NCBI GenBank assembly: GCA_963715285.1
Contig: CAVQRU010000022.1
Coordinates: forward strand, 154,282-218,281
Direction: 5' to 3'
DNA from: Sva-07 sp963715285
GTDB taxonomy: Bacteria; Actinomycetota; Acidimicrobiia; Acidimicrobiales; Ilumatobacteraceae
Length of the DNA: 64,000 nucleotides
Both the position numbers and the translations under genes were made by a program. Below the pieces are notes generated by a model. The model was not told the DNA's origin, did not search any database, and was given only the letters and a program-made list of their open reading frames with translations. Of the stretch, positions 11,013-18,283 are shown in pieces. Every line of letters begins with the position of its first letter. Positions within the stretch are counted from its first letter, which is position 1.

Positions 11013-11705
11013 ATGGGAGAAATCGTCACCTTCGCAAGCAACGGCAACGATGCGTCGGGCTACCTGGCGCTTCCCGATGGCGGCACCGGCCCCGGCGTCA
11101 TCGTGGTCCAGGAGTGGTGGGGCCTCGACTCCGGCATCAAGGAGATGGCCGACCGTCTCGCCGCGGCGGGCTTCGTCGCCCTCGCTCCCGACCTCTACCA
11201 CGGAGAGCTGGCCGGACACACCGAGATGGACCGCGCCTCGGAGTTGATGAACTCGATGCCACCCGACCGTGCGGGCCGTGACATGAGCGGAGCGGTCGAC
11301 TTCCTCGCCGACCACGACGCCACCACCGGCGACGGCATCGGCGTGATGGGGTTCTGCATGGGCGGCATGCTGACGTTCATCCTCGCCGCGCTGCGTCCCG
11401 ACAAGGTCAAGGCTGCCGTGCCGTTCTACGGGTTCCCGAGCGGCGACAGCCAGCCCGACTACTCGAAGATCGAGGCCGCGATCCAGGGCCACATGGCCGA
11501 GCACGACGACTTCTTCCCGCCGTCGGCTGCGATGCACCTCGAAGAGGAGCTGAAGGCGCTGGGCAAGGACGTGACGATCACGGTCCACTTGGGCACGGGC
11601 CACGCATTCATGGCGCCGCACAATGCGCTCGGCACCCAGAACCAGGAGAAGTACGACGAGATCTGGCCGCAGGCCACGGCGTTCCTCCACGAGAAGCTCA
11701 GCTGA
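11013..11705 (+). CDS. Dienelactone hydrolase family protein
   Basis: Alpha/beta hydrolase of 230 residues. It has the family's cysteine nucleophile in GFCMGG, the glutamate in VQEWWG near residue 37, a candidate acid aspartate in EHDDFFPP and the histidine in GTGHAFM. The fold and these residues match carboxymethylenebutenolidase, which opens lactones in chlorocatechol breakdown. No ring-cleavage genes are nearby, so a general esterase or lactonase role is as likely. The HAD gene follows after 19 bases. Confidence 0.85.
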   Translation: MGEIVTFASNGNDASGYLALPDGGTGPGVIVVQEWWGLDSGIKEMADRLAAAGFVALAPDLYHGELAGHTEMDRASELMNSMPPDRAGRDMSGAVDFLADHDATTGDGIGVMGFCMGGMLTFILAALRPDKVKAAVPFYGFPSGDSQPDYSKIEAAIQGHMAEHDDFFPPSAAMHLEEELKALGKDVTITVHLGTGHAFMAPHNALGTQNQEKYDEIWPQATAFLHEKLS

Positions 11706-11724
11706 GCGGGACACGACCCCAGGG

Positions 11725-12414
11725 ATGCCCCGGTTCGATGCCGTGCTGTTCGACGCGGGCGGCGTGCTGGTGCTGCCCGACCCGGCGGTGATCGGCCCGT
11801 TGCTCGCCCCGTACGGCGCGTCGACCCACGTCACCGCTCATCGCCGTGCGCACTACGCCGGCATGAAGGCGAAGTCCGACCGCTCCGAGCCCGAGGGTTC
11901 CTGGGGGGTCTACGACGATGCCTACGTCGCGGCGGTCGACGTCGCTCCCGCCGAACGCGACGAAGCGGCGTTCGTGCTCGGCCGAACCCGTACCGCGTGG
12001 TTGTGGCGTTGGACGATCCCCGAGACGCGGGCGGCGCTCGACGAGCTCGCCGCTTCGAAGGTGCCGATGGGGGTCGTCTCCAACGCGAGCGGACAGATCG
12101 AGGCGATGCTCCGGCGGGAGATCTGCCAGGTCGGACCGGGCGATCACGTCGAGATGCGCTGCATCGTCGACAGCCACGTCGTCGGCGTCGCCAAACCCGA
12201 CCCTGCGATCTTCGACCACGCGCTCGAACACTTCGCCGAGTTCGACCGGACGCGCATCGCCTACGTCGGCGACTCGGTCACGATGGACATCGGCGCCGCC
12301 GTCGACGCCGGTCTGCACCCGATCCTGCTCGACCCGTACGACGATCACGCGGGCGCCGACTTCGAACGCATCGCCAGCGTCGCCGAGCTCCTGGTCGCGG
12401 AGTTCACGCGCTGA
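11725..12414 (+). CDS. HAD-superfamily hydrolase
   Basis: Protein of 229 residues with HAD motif I LFDAGGVLV, motif II VVSNAS, the motif III lysine in VAKPDPAIF and motif IV YVGDSVTMDI. In motif I the usual second aspartate (DxD) is replaced by glycine (DAG), as in several phosphatase-like HADs of the YjjG/HDHD group. It is a cytosolic phosphatase or dehalogenase of unknown substrate. ATG 11725 is the first start that gives a normal N-terminus. Confidence 0.8.
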   Translation: MPRFDAVLFDAGGVLVLPDPAVIGPLLAPYGASTHVTAHRRAHYAGMKAKSDRSEPEGSWGVYDDAYVAAVDVAPAERDEAAFVLGRTRTAWLWRWTIPETRAALDELAASKVPMGVVSNASGQIEAMLRREICQVGPGDHVEMRCIVDSHVVGVAKPDPAIFDHALEHFAEFDRTRIAYVGDSVTMDIGAAVDAGLHPILLDPYDDHAGADFERIASVAELLVAEFTR

Positions 12415-12455
12415 GCCGAGGCCCGACGCCTCTCCCACGGCCTCCCCAACGTCAG

Positions 12456-12494
12456 CGTCAGCGCCGACGTGCGATTCGTGCGTTGTCGCTGACG
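12456..12494. terminator. Possible hairpin between convergent genes
   Basis: CGTCAGCG at 12456-12463 and CGCTGACG at 12487-12494 are exact complements with a 23-base loop. The stretch lies between the HAD and acyl-CoA dehydrogenase stops. The stem is short and the loop large, so support is weak. Confidence 0.3.
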
Positions 12495-12542
12495 CGGACG
12501 CTCGAGCGGGTCAGGCCTGCGGTGTGACGCTCGATGTGACGC

Positions 12543-14174
12543 TCAGGTGCCGGCGGAGATCAGTTGGCGGGCGATCACCTTGAGGCACAGGGTCTCGTCG
12601 GCGCCTTCGAAGATCGAGAGCACGCGGGCGTCGACGAACAGCCGACTGACCGGGAACTCCTCGGCGTAGCCCATGCCACCGTGGATCTGCATCGCCTCTC
12701 GGCTCACCCACTCGGCGGCCTTGCAGACGTAGGCCTTGACCATCGAGGCCTCCATCGCCCCTTCGCCCTTGGCCATCAGCGTGGCGACGGCGTAGGAGAA
12801 CTGGCGCCCGGCCTGTGTGAGCACCGCCATGCGGCCGAGCTTGGCCCGGGTGAGCTGGTAGTCGATGATCGCATGGCCGAACACCTTGCGGTTCTCGGCG
12901 TAGTCGAGTGCCGCTTCATAGGCCGCCTGCATCACTCCTACGGCGCGGGCGGCGGTCTGGAGTCGACCGTTCTCGAAACCGGCCATCTGGTAGTAGAAGC
13001 CCTTGCCGAGGCCGTCCTCCATGCCCACCTGGTTCTCGGCGGGCACCCACCAGTCCTCGAGGGCGATCTCGTAGGAGTGCATGCCGCGGTAGCCGATCGT
13101 GTCGATCGGGCGACCCTCCATCTTGCCGACGCGCTCGACACCGTCGACGACCGGGCCGGGCTGCGTGAACTCGAAGCCGTGGCTGTCGCCGCGCGGCTTC
13201 GGCACGATGAACAGCGACAGGCCGCGGTGGGTCTTGCTGCGGTCGGGATCGGTGCGGGCGAGCAGCGTGAGCGCGTCGGCGCGAGCCCCGAACGTGCACC
13301 ACGTCTTCACGCCGTTGATCACCCAGCCGTCCTCACCGTTCGGGCCGGGAGCCGGTGTGGCGGTGACCTTGATGCCGGCGACGTCGCTGCCGTAGTCGGG
13401 CTCGGTGACCGCGACCGCGGGCATCACCTCGGCGGTGGCGAGCTTCGGCAGCCACTCCTGCTTCTGCTCCTCGGTGCCGCCCTTGACGAGTGCTCGGGTG
13501 AGGATCTCGGGACGCGTGATCAGCGAGCCGCCGATGCCGAGGCTGGCCTTCGACAGCTCCTCGGTGGCCGCCACCATCGCGATGTACTCGGAGTCGCCCC
13601 CCTCGCTGTAGCCGCCGTACTCGGCCGGCACGCTGAGGCCGAACGCGCCGAGTTCGGCCATTCCGCCGATGATCTCCTCGGGCACGTCGCCGTTGGTGCG
13701 GTGCACGTGTTCGGCGTGAGGCGCGATCACGTTCGCCGCGAACGATCCGAACGTGTCGGCCACCATCTCCATGTCGTCGTCGAGGTGGCGGGGACCCGGC
13801 TGGTCGGCGAGCGAGGCCAGGAACTCCGGCGACCTGAACTTCGTGATGAATCGGTGGGCATCCGCGAGCGGGTCCCGCTCGACACCCCAGGCCTCTTCGC
13901 GACCGAGCAGCTTCGAGCCCAGTTCGTGGAGCATGTCGGCGGCGAAGGCGCAGGTGATCTTCGCCTCGACCTCTCCCTTGGCGCCGTAGTCGAGCAGCGA
14001 TCGGGCGGTGGCGACGCCGGAGGCCGCGTGCGCGATGTCGTACGCGAGCACCTGGTGGACGTCGGGACCGCCGGATGCGGCGAGCTGACGGACGGCCTTG
14101 CCGACCACCCGGTCGGCGAGATCGATGGCGTCGGCGGCAGCGGGGAGGTCGGGAGCGGCGATCGTCTCGGTCAT
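12543..14174 (-). CDS. mcd: Acyl-CoA dehydrogenase with N-terminal extension, probable methylsuccinyl-CoA dehydrogenase
   Basis: Flavoprotein of 543 residues, about 160 longer than ordinary acyl-CoA dehydrogenases. The extra part is a helical N-terminal domain (about 1-150). The core has AVTEPDYGSD (FAD and substrate loop), QIHGGMGYAEEFPVSRLFVDAR and a catalytic glutamate candidate in IFEGADETLCLKV. This architecture is that of (2S)-methylsuccinyl-CoA dehydrogenase of the ethylmalonyl-CoA pathway, and MaoC and malyl-CoA lyase homologues lie 14-20 kb away. Other long acyl-CoA dehydrogenases are possible. The start follows TAACGT by 7 bases. Confidence 0.7.
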   Translation of the reverse strand: MTETIAAPDLPAAADAIDLADRVVGKAVRQLAASGGPDVHQVLAYDIAHAASGVATARSLLDYGAKGEVEAKITCAFAADMLHELGSKLLGREEAWGVERDPLADAHRFITKFRSPEFLASLADQPGPRHLDDDMEMVADTFGSFAANVIAPHAEHVHRTNGDVPEEIIGGMAELGAFGLSVPAEYGGYSEGGDSEYIAMVAATEELSKASLGIGGSLITRPEILTRALVKGGTEEQKQEWLPKLATAEVMPAVAVTEPDYGSDVAGIKVTATPAPGPNGEDGWVINGVKTWCTFGARADALTLLARTDPDRSKTHRGLSLFIVPKPRGDSHGFEFTQPGPVVDGVERVGKMEGRPIDTIGYRGMHSYEIALEDWWVPAENQVGMEDGLGKGFYYQMAGFENGRLQTAARAVGVMQAAYEAALDYAENRKVFGHAIIDYQLTRAKLGRMAVLTQAGRQFSYAVATLMAKGEGAMEASMVKAYVCKAAEWVSREAMQIHGGMGYAEEFPVSRLFVDARVLSIFEGADETLCLKVIARQLISAGT

Positions 14175-14181
14175 GGTCGAG

Positions 14182-14187
14182 ACGTTA
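14182..14187 (-). promoter_or_regulatory. -10 box of the acyl-CoA dehydrogenase gene
   Basis: TAACGT on the minus strand, 7 bases before ATG 14174. Confidence 0.5.
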
Positions 14188-14289
14188 CCGGTCGGTATCC
14201 GGCCGGGCCATTTGACCGCGTGTGAACTTCGAGTACGGATGACGGAGCGCGTTCGGCGAACGTCGAGCGACCCGCGTCGGCCGATGCTC

Positions 14290-14295
14290 TACGTT
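14290..14295 (+). promoter_or_regulatory. -10 box of the glyoxalase-like gene
   Basis: TACGTT, 6 bases before ATG 14302; the spacer TGGCGA resembles that at 11007-11012. It decides this start over several in-frame upstream ATGs. Confidence 0.55.
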
Positions 14296-14301
14296 TGGCG
14301 A

Positions 14302-14748
14302 ATGAGCCGGCTCTCGTTCGACCAGGTGAACGTCGTGGTACCCGATGTCGCCGGCGCCGCCGGGTTTCTCCGTGCGCTCGGCGCGGACATCGACGACATC
14401 GACGACCAGTGGGCCGAGTGGGGGGAGCACCATGTCACGCTCCCGGCGGTCGGTGACGGCTTCGCGGTCGACCTCGACAGCTCGAGGTTCGCGTCCCACT
14501 GGGGCGGGCTTGCCGACGACTTCACCGGGGTGGTCGTCAACCTGCGAGCCGACGGCCGCGAGGTCGTCGACGCAACGTTCGAACGGGCACTCGAACTGGG
14601 CGCGGTCGGCCTCCGCCCGCCGTACGACGCCTTCTGGGGCGCCCGGTACGCCGTGGTGCGCGGCCCCGGTCCGATCATCGTCGGGGTCATGGGCCCGGTC
14701 GATCCGGCGGCCCGCGGGGCCACCCCCCGAGTGGCGGACTTCGCGTAG
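14302..14748 (+). CDS. Glyoxalase/VOC-like protein
   Basis: Small protein of 148 residues with a vicinal-oxygen-chelate look: a beta-alpha-beta start (FDQVNVVVPDVAGAAGFLRALG), an acidic middle, and a C-terminal strand pair ending in RGPGPIIVGVMGP. The metal-ligand pattern of a true glyoxalase is not clear, so it may bind rather than transform a ligand. It precedes the LOG gene by 17 bases on the same strand and may be co-transcribed. Confidence 0.6.
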   Translation: MSRLSFDQVNVVVPDVAGAAGFLRALGADIDDIDDQWAEWGEHHVTLPAVGDGFAVDLDSSRFASHWGGLADDFTGVVVNLRADGREVVDATFERALELGAVGLRPPYDAFWGARYAVVRGPGPIIVGVMGPVDPAARGATPRVADFA

Positions 14749-14765
14749 GCGGTGCGGGACGGGTC

Positions 14766-15335
14766 ATGGGCGCACTGTGCGTGTTCTGCGGGTCGAGTAC
14801 CGGCATCGACCCGGCCTTCTCGGCGACCGCGGCCGAGTTGGGCAGGGCGATCGCCCAGGCCGACTTCGACCTGGTGTACGGCGGTGGTCACGTGGGTCTG
14901 ATGGGGGTGGTCGCGGACTCGGCGATGGCGGCCGGTGGCGACGTGATCGGCGTGATGACCGAACAGCTGGTTGCCGCCGAGGTGGCGCACCACGGGCTCA
15001 CACGGCTCGAGGTGACGTCGAGCATGCACGAGCGCAAGGCCAGGATGGCGGAACTCTCCGACGGCGTGATCGTGCTGCCCGGCGGGTTCGGCACGCTCGA
15101 CGAGGCTTTCGAGATCGTCACCTGGAACCAGCTCGGGCTCGTGTCGGCGCCGGTGGTGTTCCTCGACGTGCTCGACTACTTCGCCCCGTTGTTCGACTTC
15201 ATCGAACGCAGTGCGTCGGCCGGGTTCGTCCGACAGGCGCACACGGCCCTCGCCCGACGCACCGACGTCGTGGCCGACGCGATCCGCCTGGCCACGTCAG
15301 CGCCGGCGGACTTCGCACCGAAGTGGACGCAGTGA
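14766..15335 (+). CDS. LOG family protein (nucleotide 5'-monophosphate phosphoribohydrolase)
   Basis: Protein of 189 residues with both LOG signatures: GGGHVGLMG near residue 39 and PGGFGTLDE near residue 100. The opening LCVFCGSSTG is also typical. LOG enzymes split cytokinin riboside monophosphates, or AMP, into base and ribose 5-phosphate; many bacterial members act in purine salvage. The arginine and catalytic glutamate of the PGGxGTxxE motif are intact. No cytokinin genes are nearby. Confidence 0.9.
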   Translation: MGALCVFCGSSTGIDPAFSATAAELGRAIAQADFDLVYGGGHVGLMGVVADSAMAAGGDVIGVMTEQLVAAEVAHHGLTRLEVTSSMHERKARMAELSDGVIVLPGGFGTLDEAFEIVTWNQLGLVSAPVVFLDVLDYFAPLFDFIERSASAGFVRQAHTALARRTDVVADAIRLATSAPADFAPKWTQ

Positions 15336-15374
15336 ACCAGCTTCGGTGGTGAGTGGCGCCGGCGGCCGGTCGAG

Positions 15375-15788
15375 TCAGGTGCAGGGACTGCCCGGCGCGG
15401 GCACGATGTCGCCCTCGGCGGAGATCTCGAATCGAACGGAGACCTCCTTGATGAGTTGCGCATCGATCAGCTCGGCCTGGCTGGTGGGCAACGCGCCGTT
15501 CAGGGCCAGGTACAGCTCGGACGCCGCTTGCAGTGTCTGGAGATCGACGACGCAGGCGGCGTCCTGCGCCTTCGCCGGTGCGCCGGCGGCGACCGCGATC
15601 GCATCCCCGATGCTGCCCACCTGAGCCGGTGGGGCGGTCGCATCCGCGGCGATCACGGTCTCCGACGGGGTGGAGCGCGCTCCGACGGTCTCCGACGACG
15701 CGGTCTCCGACGACCCGCACGCCGCGCCGAAGCCGACGAGGGCGACGGCCAGGACCAGGATGGGGCGGCGGACGACGGAACGAGCCAT
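15375..15788 (-). CDS. Small secreted lipoprotein with a pseudopilin-like C-terminus
   Basis: Protein of 137 residues with a signal peptide ending in lipobox GFGAAC, a Ser/Thr-rich linker, and a C-terminal part (CVVDLQTLQAASELYLALNG, then ALPTSQAEL) that resembles the globular start of type II secretion or type IV pseudopilins (ALNG-YPTS-L pattern). It lacks a prepilin-peptidase site. It is divergent from the secreted hydrolase gene. The function is not known. Confidence 0.6.
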   Translation of the reverse strand: MARSVVRRPILVLAVALVGFGAACGSSETASSETVGARSTPSETVIAADATAPPAQVGSIGDAIAVAAGAPAKAQDAACVVDLQTLQAASELYLALNGALPTSQAELIDAQLIKEVSVRFEISAEGDIVPAPGSPCT

Positions 15789-15845
15789 GCAGTGTCATCG
15801 GCACGCAGCACCCCGTCCTGAAGCACGTCGTGGCACCGCTCGCTG

Positions 15846-15851
15846 TAGTTT
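15846..15851 (+). promoter_or_regulatory. -10 box of the TAP-like hydrolase gene
   Basis: TAGTTT, 6 bases before GTG 15858; the spacer CGGCCC leaves no ribosome site. Confidence 0.55.
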
Positions 15852-15857
15852 CGGCCC

Positions 15858-17618
15858 GTGCGTGGACGGTCGATCGTGGCGGGAGTGGCCGTGGTGTTCG
15901 CCGTCACCTCGTGCGCCCCGGGCAGCGGAGTGTCCACCGTCGAGATCAACGCGATCCGACCAGCTGACGATCCGGACACCGGCGTCGGCGACCCGGGTTC
16001 GACGACGCCCGCAGCGGGGGCGATCGACTGGTCGCCGTGTGTCGATGGCCCGGCCACGGGGCCCGAACTCGACTGCGGTTCGCTGACGGTCCCGCTCGAC
16101 TACGCCCGCCCCGACGGCCCCTCGGTCGAGTTGGCGCTCGCCCGCTCGGCGACGCCCGACGACGACGAACGGATCGGATCGTTGGTGTTCAACCCCGGCG
16201 GCCCCGGTGGGTCGGGAATCGAGTTCCTGCAGTCCGCGGCGTTGCTGATGCCACCGGAGATCTCGAGCCGTTTCGATCTGGTGTCGTTCGATCCACGCGG
16301 TGTCGGTTCGAGCACGGCGGTCGAGTGCGACACCGACTTCGACGACGAGATCACGCTGCTCGCCGAGGGCGACGACCTCGCCTGGGACGAGCTGGTGGCC
16401 GAGGCCGAGGCCCGTCCGTCGACGTGTACCCCGGAGACCGTTGCGCTCGGCCCGTGGCTGGGTACGAACAACACCGCCCGCGATCTCGACGCGATCCGCG
16501 AGGCACTCGGCGACGACCGCTTGAGCTACGTCGGCTTCTCCTACGGCACCCGGATCGGTGCGACCTACGCCCAGTTGTTCCCCGACCGGGTTCGAGCGCT
16601 CGTCCTCGACGGCGCGGTGAAGCCGACGACCGACTTCGCCGAACTCGATGCGGAACAGGCAGCGAGTCTCGACCGCGCGTTCGAACAGTTCGCGGCGGCG
16701 TGCGACGCCGACGGCGACTGTGCGCTGTCGACGGTGGGGCCCGCCCTCGAGGTGTACGCGGATCTCGTCGACACGCTCGCCGCCGTCGGCAGCATTCCGA
16801 CCGACGACCCGACCCGCGTGCTGACGCCGGGTGAACTCGAGATCGCCGTGATCGCCGCGATGTACAACACCCAGCTCTGGTCGATCCTCGCCGACGGCTT
16901 GCTCGACGCCTCCGTCGACGGCGACGGCACGCTGCTCCAGGTGCTCACCGACACCTATCTCGGAAGACGACCCGACGGCAGCTACGACGACAGTCAGGAC
17001 GCCGGATTCACCATCAACTGCGCCGACAACTCCACCCGTCCGACGACCGACGTGGTCCGGATCGAGTCCGAAGGTGCCGCCCGGCAGTCGCGTTGGTTCG
17101 GTGACCTGCTGCGTGCCTCCACCGGGTGCATCGGTGGTCCGCTGCCGGTCGACCCGTTGATCGTCGGCTCTGCGTCCGGCGCCCCGCCGATCCTCGTGAT
17201 CGGCAACACCGGCGACCCCGCCACGCCGTACGACTGGTCGGTCGAGATGGCGGAGCTGCTCACCTCGGCCGAGCTCTTCACGGTCGAGTCCGACGGTCAC
17301 ACGGCGTTCTTGTCGGTTGCGTGTGTGGAGCCGGTCGTCGTCGACTACCTCGTCGACCTGACGATGCCGGCGGCCGGTTCGTCGTGCGTCAACGCAGCCG
17401 ACGACGACGTGTTCCTCCCGGCCGGCGAGGGCGAGTTCGATCAACTCGTCGTGCTGTTCGACTGCCTGCGTGAGAACGGCGCCGACGTCCCGGAGGTCAC
17501 CGTCGGCGATCTCCTCGCCGATCCGTCCGGCGAGACCCTGCTCGAGTCGATCGATCCGACCGATCCGGGTTTCGGCCTCGCACTGTTGGCCTGCGAAGAC
17601 CTGATCCCGGGCTCGTAG
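15858..17618 (+). CDS. Secreted TAP-like alpha/beta hydrolase (tripeptidyl aminopeptidase family), lipoprotein
   Basis: Protein of 586 residues. The signal peptide ends in VTSCAPG, a likely lipobox. Oxyanion loop NPGGPGGSG, nucleophile elbow GFSYGT, a late aspartate in GDPATPYDW and the histidine of DGHTAF match the SlpD/TAP peptidase family, which removes N-terminal di- or tripeptides or acts as an esterase outside the cell. After the catalytic part there is an extra 60-residue tail with DCLRENGADVPEV, a short cysteine module seen in other actinobacterial lipoproteins. Start GTG 15858 is fixed by the promoter. Confidence 0.85.
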   Translation: MRGRSIVAGVAVVFAVTSCAPGSGVSTVEINAIRPADDPDTGVGDPGSTTPAAGAIDWSPCVDGPATGPELDCGSLTVPLDYARPDGPSVELALARSATPDDDERIGSLVFNPGGPGGSGIEFLQSAALLMPPEISSRFDLVSFDPRGVGSSTAVECDTDFDDEITLLAEGDDLAWDELVAEAEARPSTCTPETVALGPWLGTNNTARDLDAIREALGDDRLSYVGFSYGTRIGATYAQLFPDRVRALVLDGAVKPTTDFAELDAEQAASLDRAFEQFAAACDADGDCALSTVGPALEVYADLVDTLAAVGSIPTDDPTRVLTPGELEIAVIAAMYNTQLWSILADGLLDASVDGDGTLLQVLTDTYLGRRPDGSYDDSQDAGFTINCADNSTRPTTDVVRIESEGAARQSRWFGDLLRASTGCIGGPLPVDPLIVGSASGAPPILVIGNTGDPATPYDWSVEMAELLTSAELFTVESDGHTAFLSVACVEPVVVDYLVDLTMPAAGSSCVNAADDDVFLPAGEGEFDQLVVLFDCLRENGADVPEVTVGDLLADPSGETLLESIDPTDPGFGLALLACEDLIPGS

Positions 17619-17754
17619 GACGCTCGCGACCGGCGGAGCGGGCCGCTCCCCACAGCGTCCACACAGCTCTGGCCGGTTGTCCCCAGGATTCGGTCGGCAA
17701 TTCACACCCAATCGGCACTGACGTTCCACAGGGTCCGTGGTTCAAGATGGCCTG

Positions 17755-18093
17755 ATGGTCGCCCGACCCCTTCCAACACCCCGTCAACGCCTGCTCCGTC
17801 AACGCCAACACGGCGCGATCCTGCAGCAGGCCGACCGGCGAGAACTCGAACGAACGGGCTGGCGCACCACGCTGGAGTTCCGCGAGAACAACGTGCGGGG
17901 CCGCGACGGTCGCCTGCTGCAGGTCGAGGAGATCTGGTACGCGGAGGCCGAACGTGGTCCTCGCGACGATCGGGGGGTCGACTTCATCCACGCGACGGCC
18001 GAATCGGTCGACGAGGTGTGGTCGAAGTTGCGCCGTCAGGCCGAGTTGGCCGACGTGCGGCGATCGCATGTGGCCGTTGTGCAGGCATCTTGA
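17755..18093 (+). CDS. Small conserved hypothetical protein
   Basis: Basic protein of 112 residues with no family I can name. The first 50 residues are Arg/Gln-rich and probably helical (RQRLLRQRQHGAILQQADRR); the middle looks like a beta-strand pair. ATG 17755 follows a -10-like CAAGAT by 6 bases; an in-frame GTG at 17737 would add six residues. It ends 190 bases before nrdA. Codon use is like its neighbours, so it is probably real. Confidence 0.5.
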   Translation: MVARPLPTPRQRLLRQRQHGAILQQADRRELERTGWRTTLEFRENNVRGRDGRLLQVEEIWYAEAERGPRDDRGVDFIHATAESVDEVWSKLRRQAELADVRRSHVAVVQAS

Positions 18094-18112
18094 CGGTTTC
18101 TGCACGCGACGG

Positions 18113-18142
18113 TTGACACGCCCGTAGTTTCACTGCTGTAAT
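18113..18142 (+). promoter_or_regulatory. Promoter of nrdAB
   Basis: TTGACA at 18113-18118 and TGTAAT at 18137-18142, 18 bases apart, upstream of the two NrdR-like boxes. An inverted repeat CCCGTA/TACGGG (18121-18126, 18143-18148) brackets the -10. Confidence 0.55.
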
Positions 18143-18155
18143 TACGGGTCCGTTG

Positions 18156-18203
18156 CCACGACATGTGGTGCCAGCGGCGGGGGTCGACCACGACATCTGG
18201 TGG
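18156..18203 (+). promoter_or_regulatory. Tandem NrdR-type boxes
   Basis: Two near-identical 15-base palindromic sites, CCACGACATGTGGTG (18156-18170) and CCACGACATCTGGTG (18188-18202), start 32 bases apart, three helical turns. Two such boxes with this spacing in front of ribonucleotide reductase genes is the layout of NrdR, the ATP-cone repressor. Here they would lie just downstream of the transcription start. Confidence 0.75.
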
Positions 18204-18283
18204 TCGACCGCACTTCTCGACCGACCCCCGAACAATTCCCGAATGCCCGACGACGACGCAACGAATGAGCAGGAGAACCCACG

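Noticed and set aside
17640..17735. DnaA-box-like sites (TTGTCCCCA, GTCCACACA, TTCCACAGG) suggesting an origin
   Set aside because: Each has mismatches, and no dnaA, dnaN, rpmH, parA or gidB gene is near.
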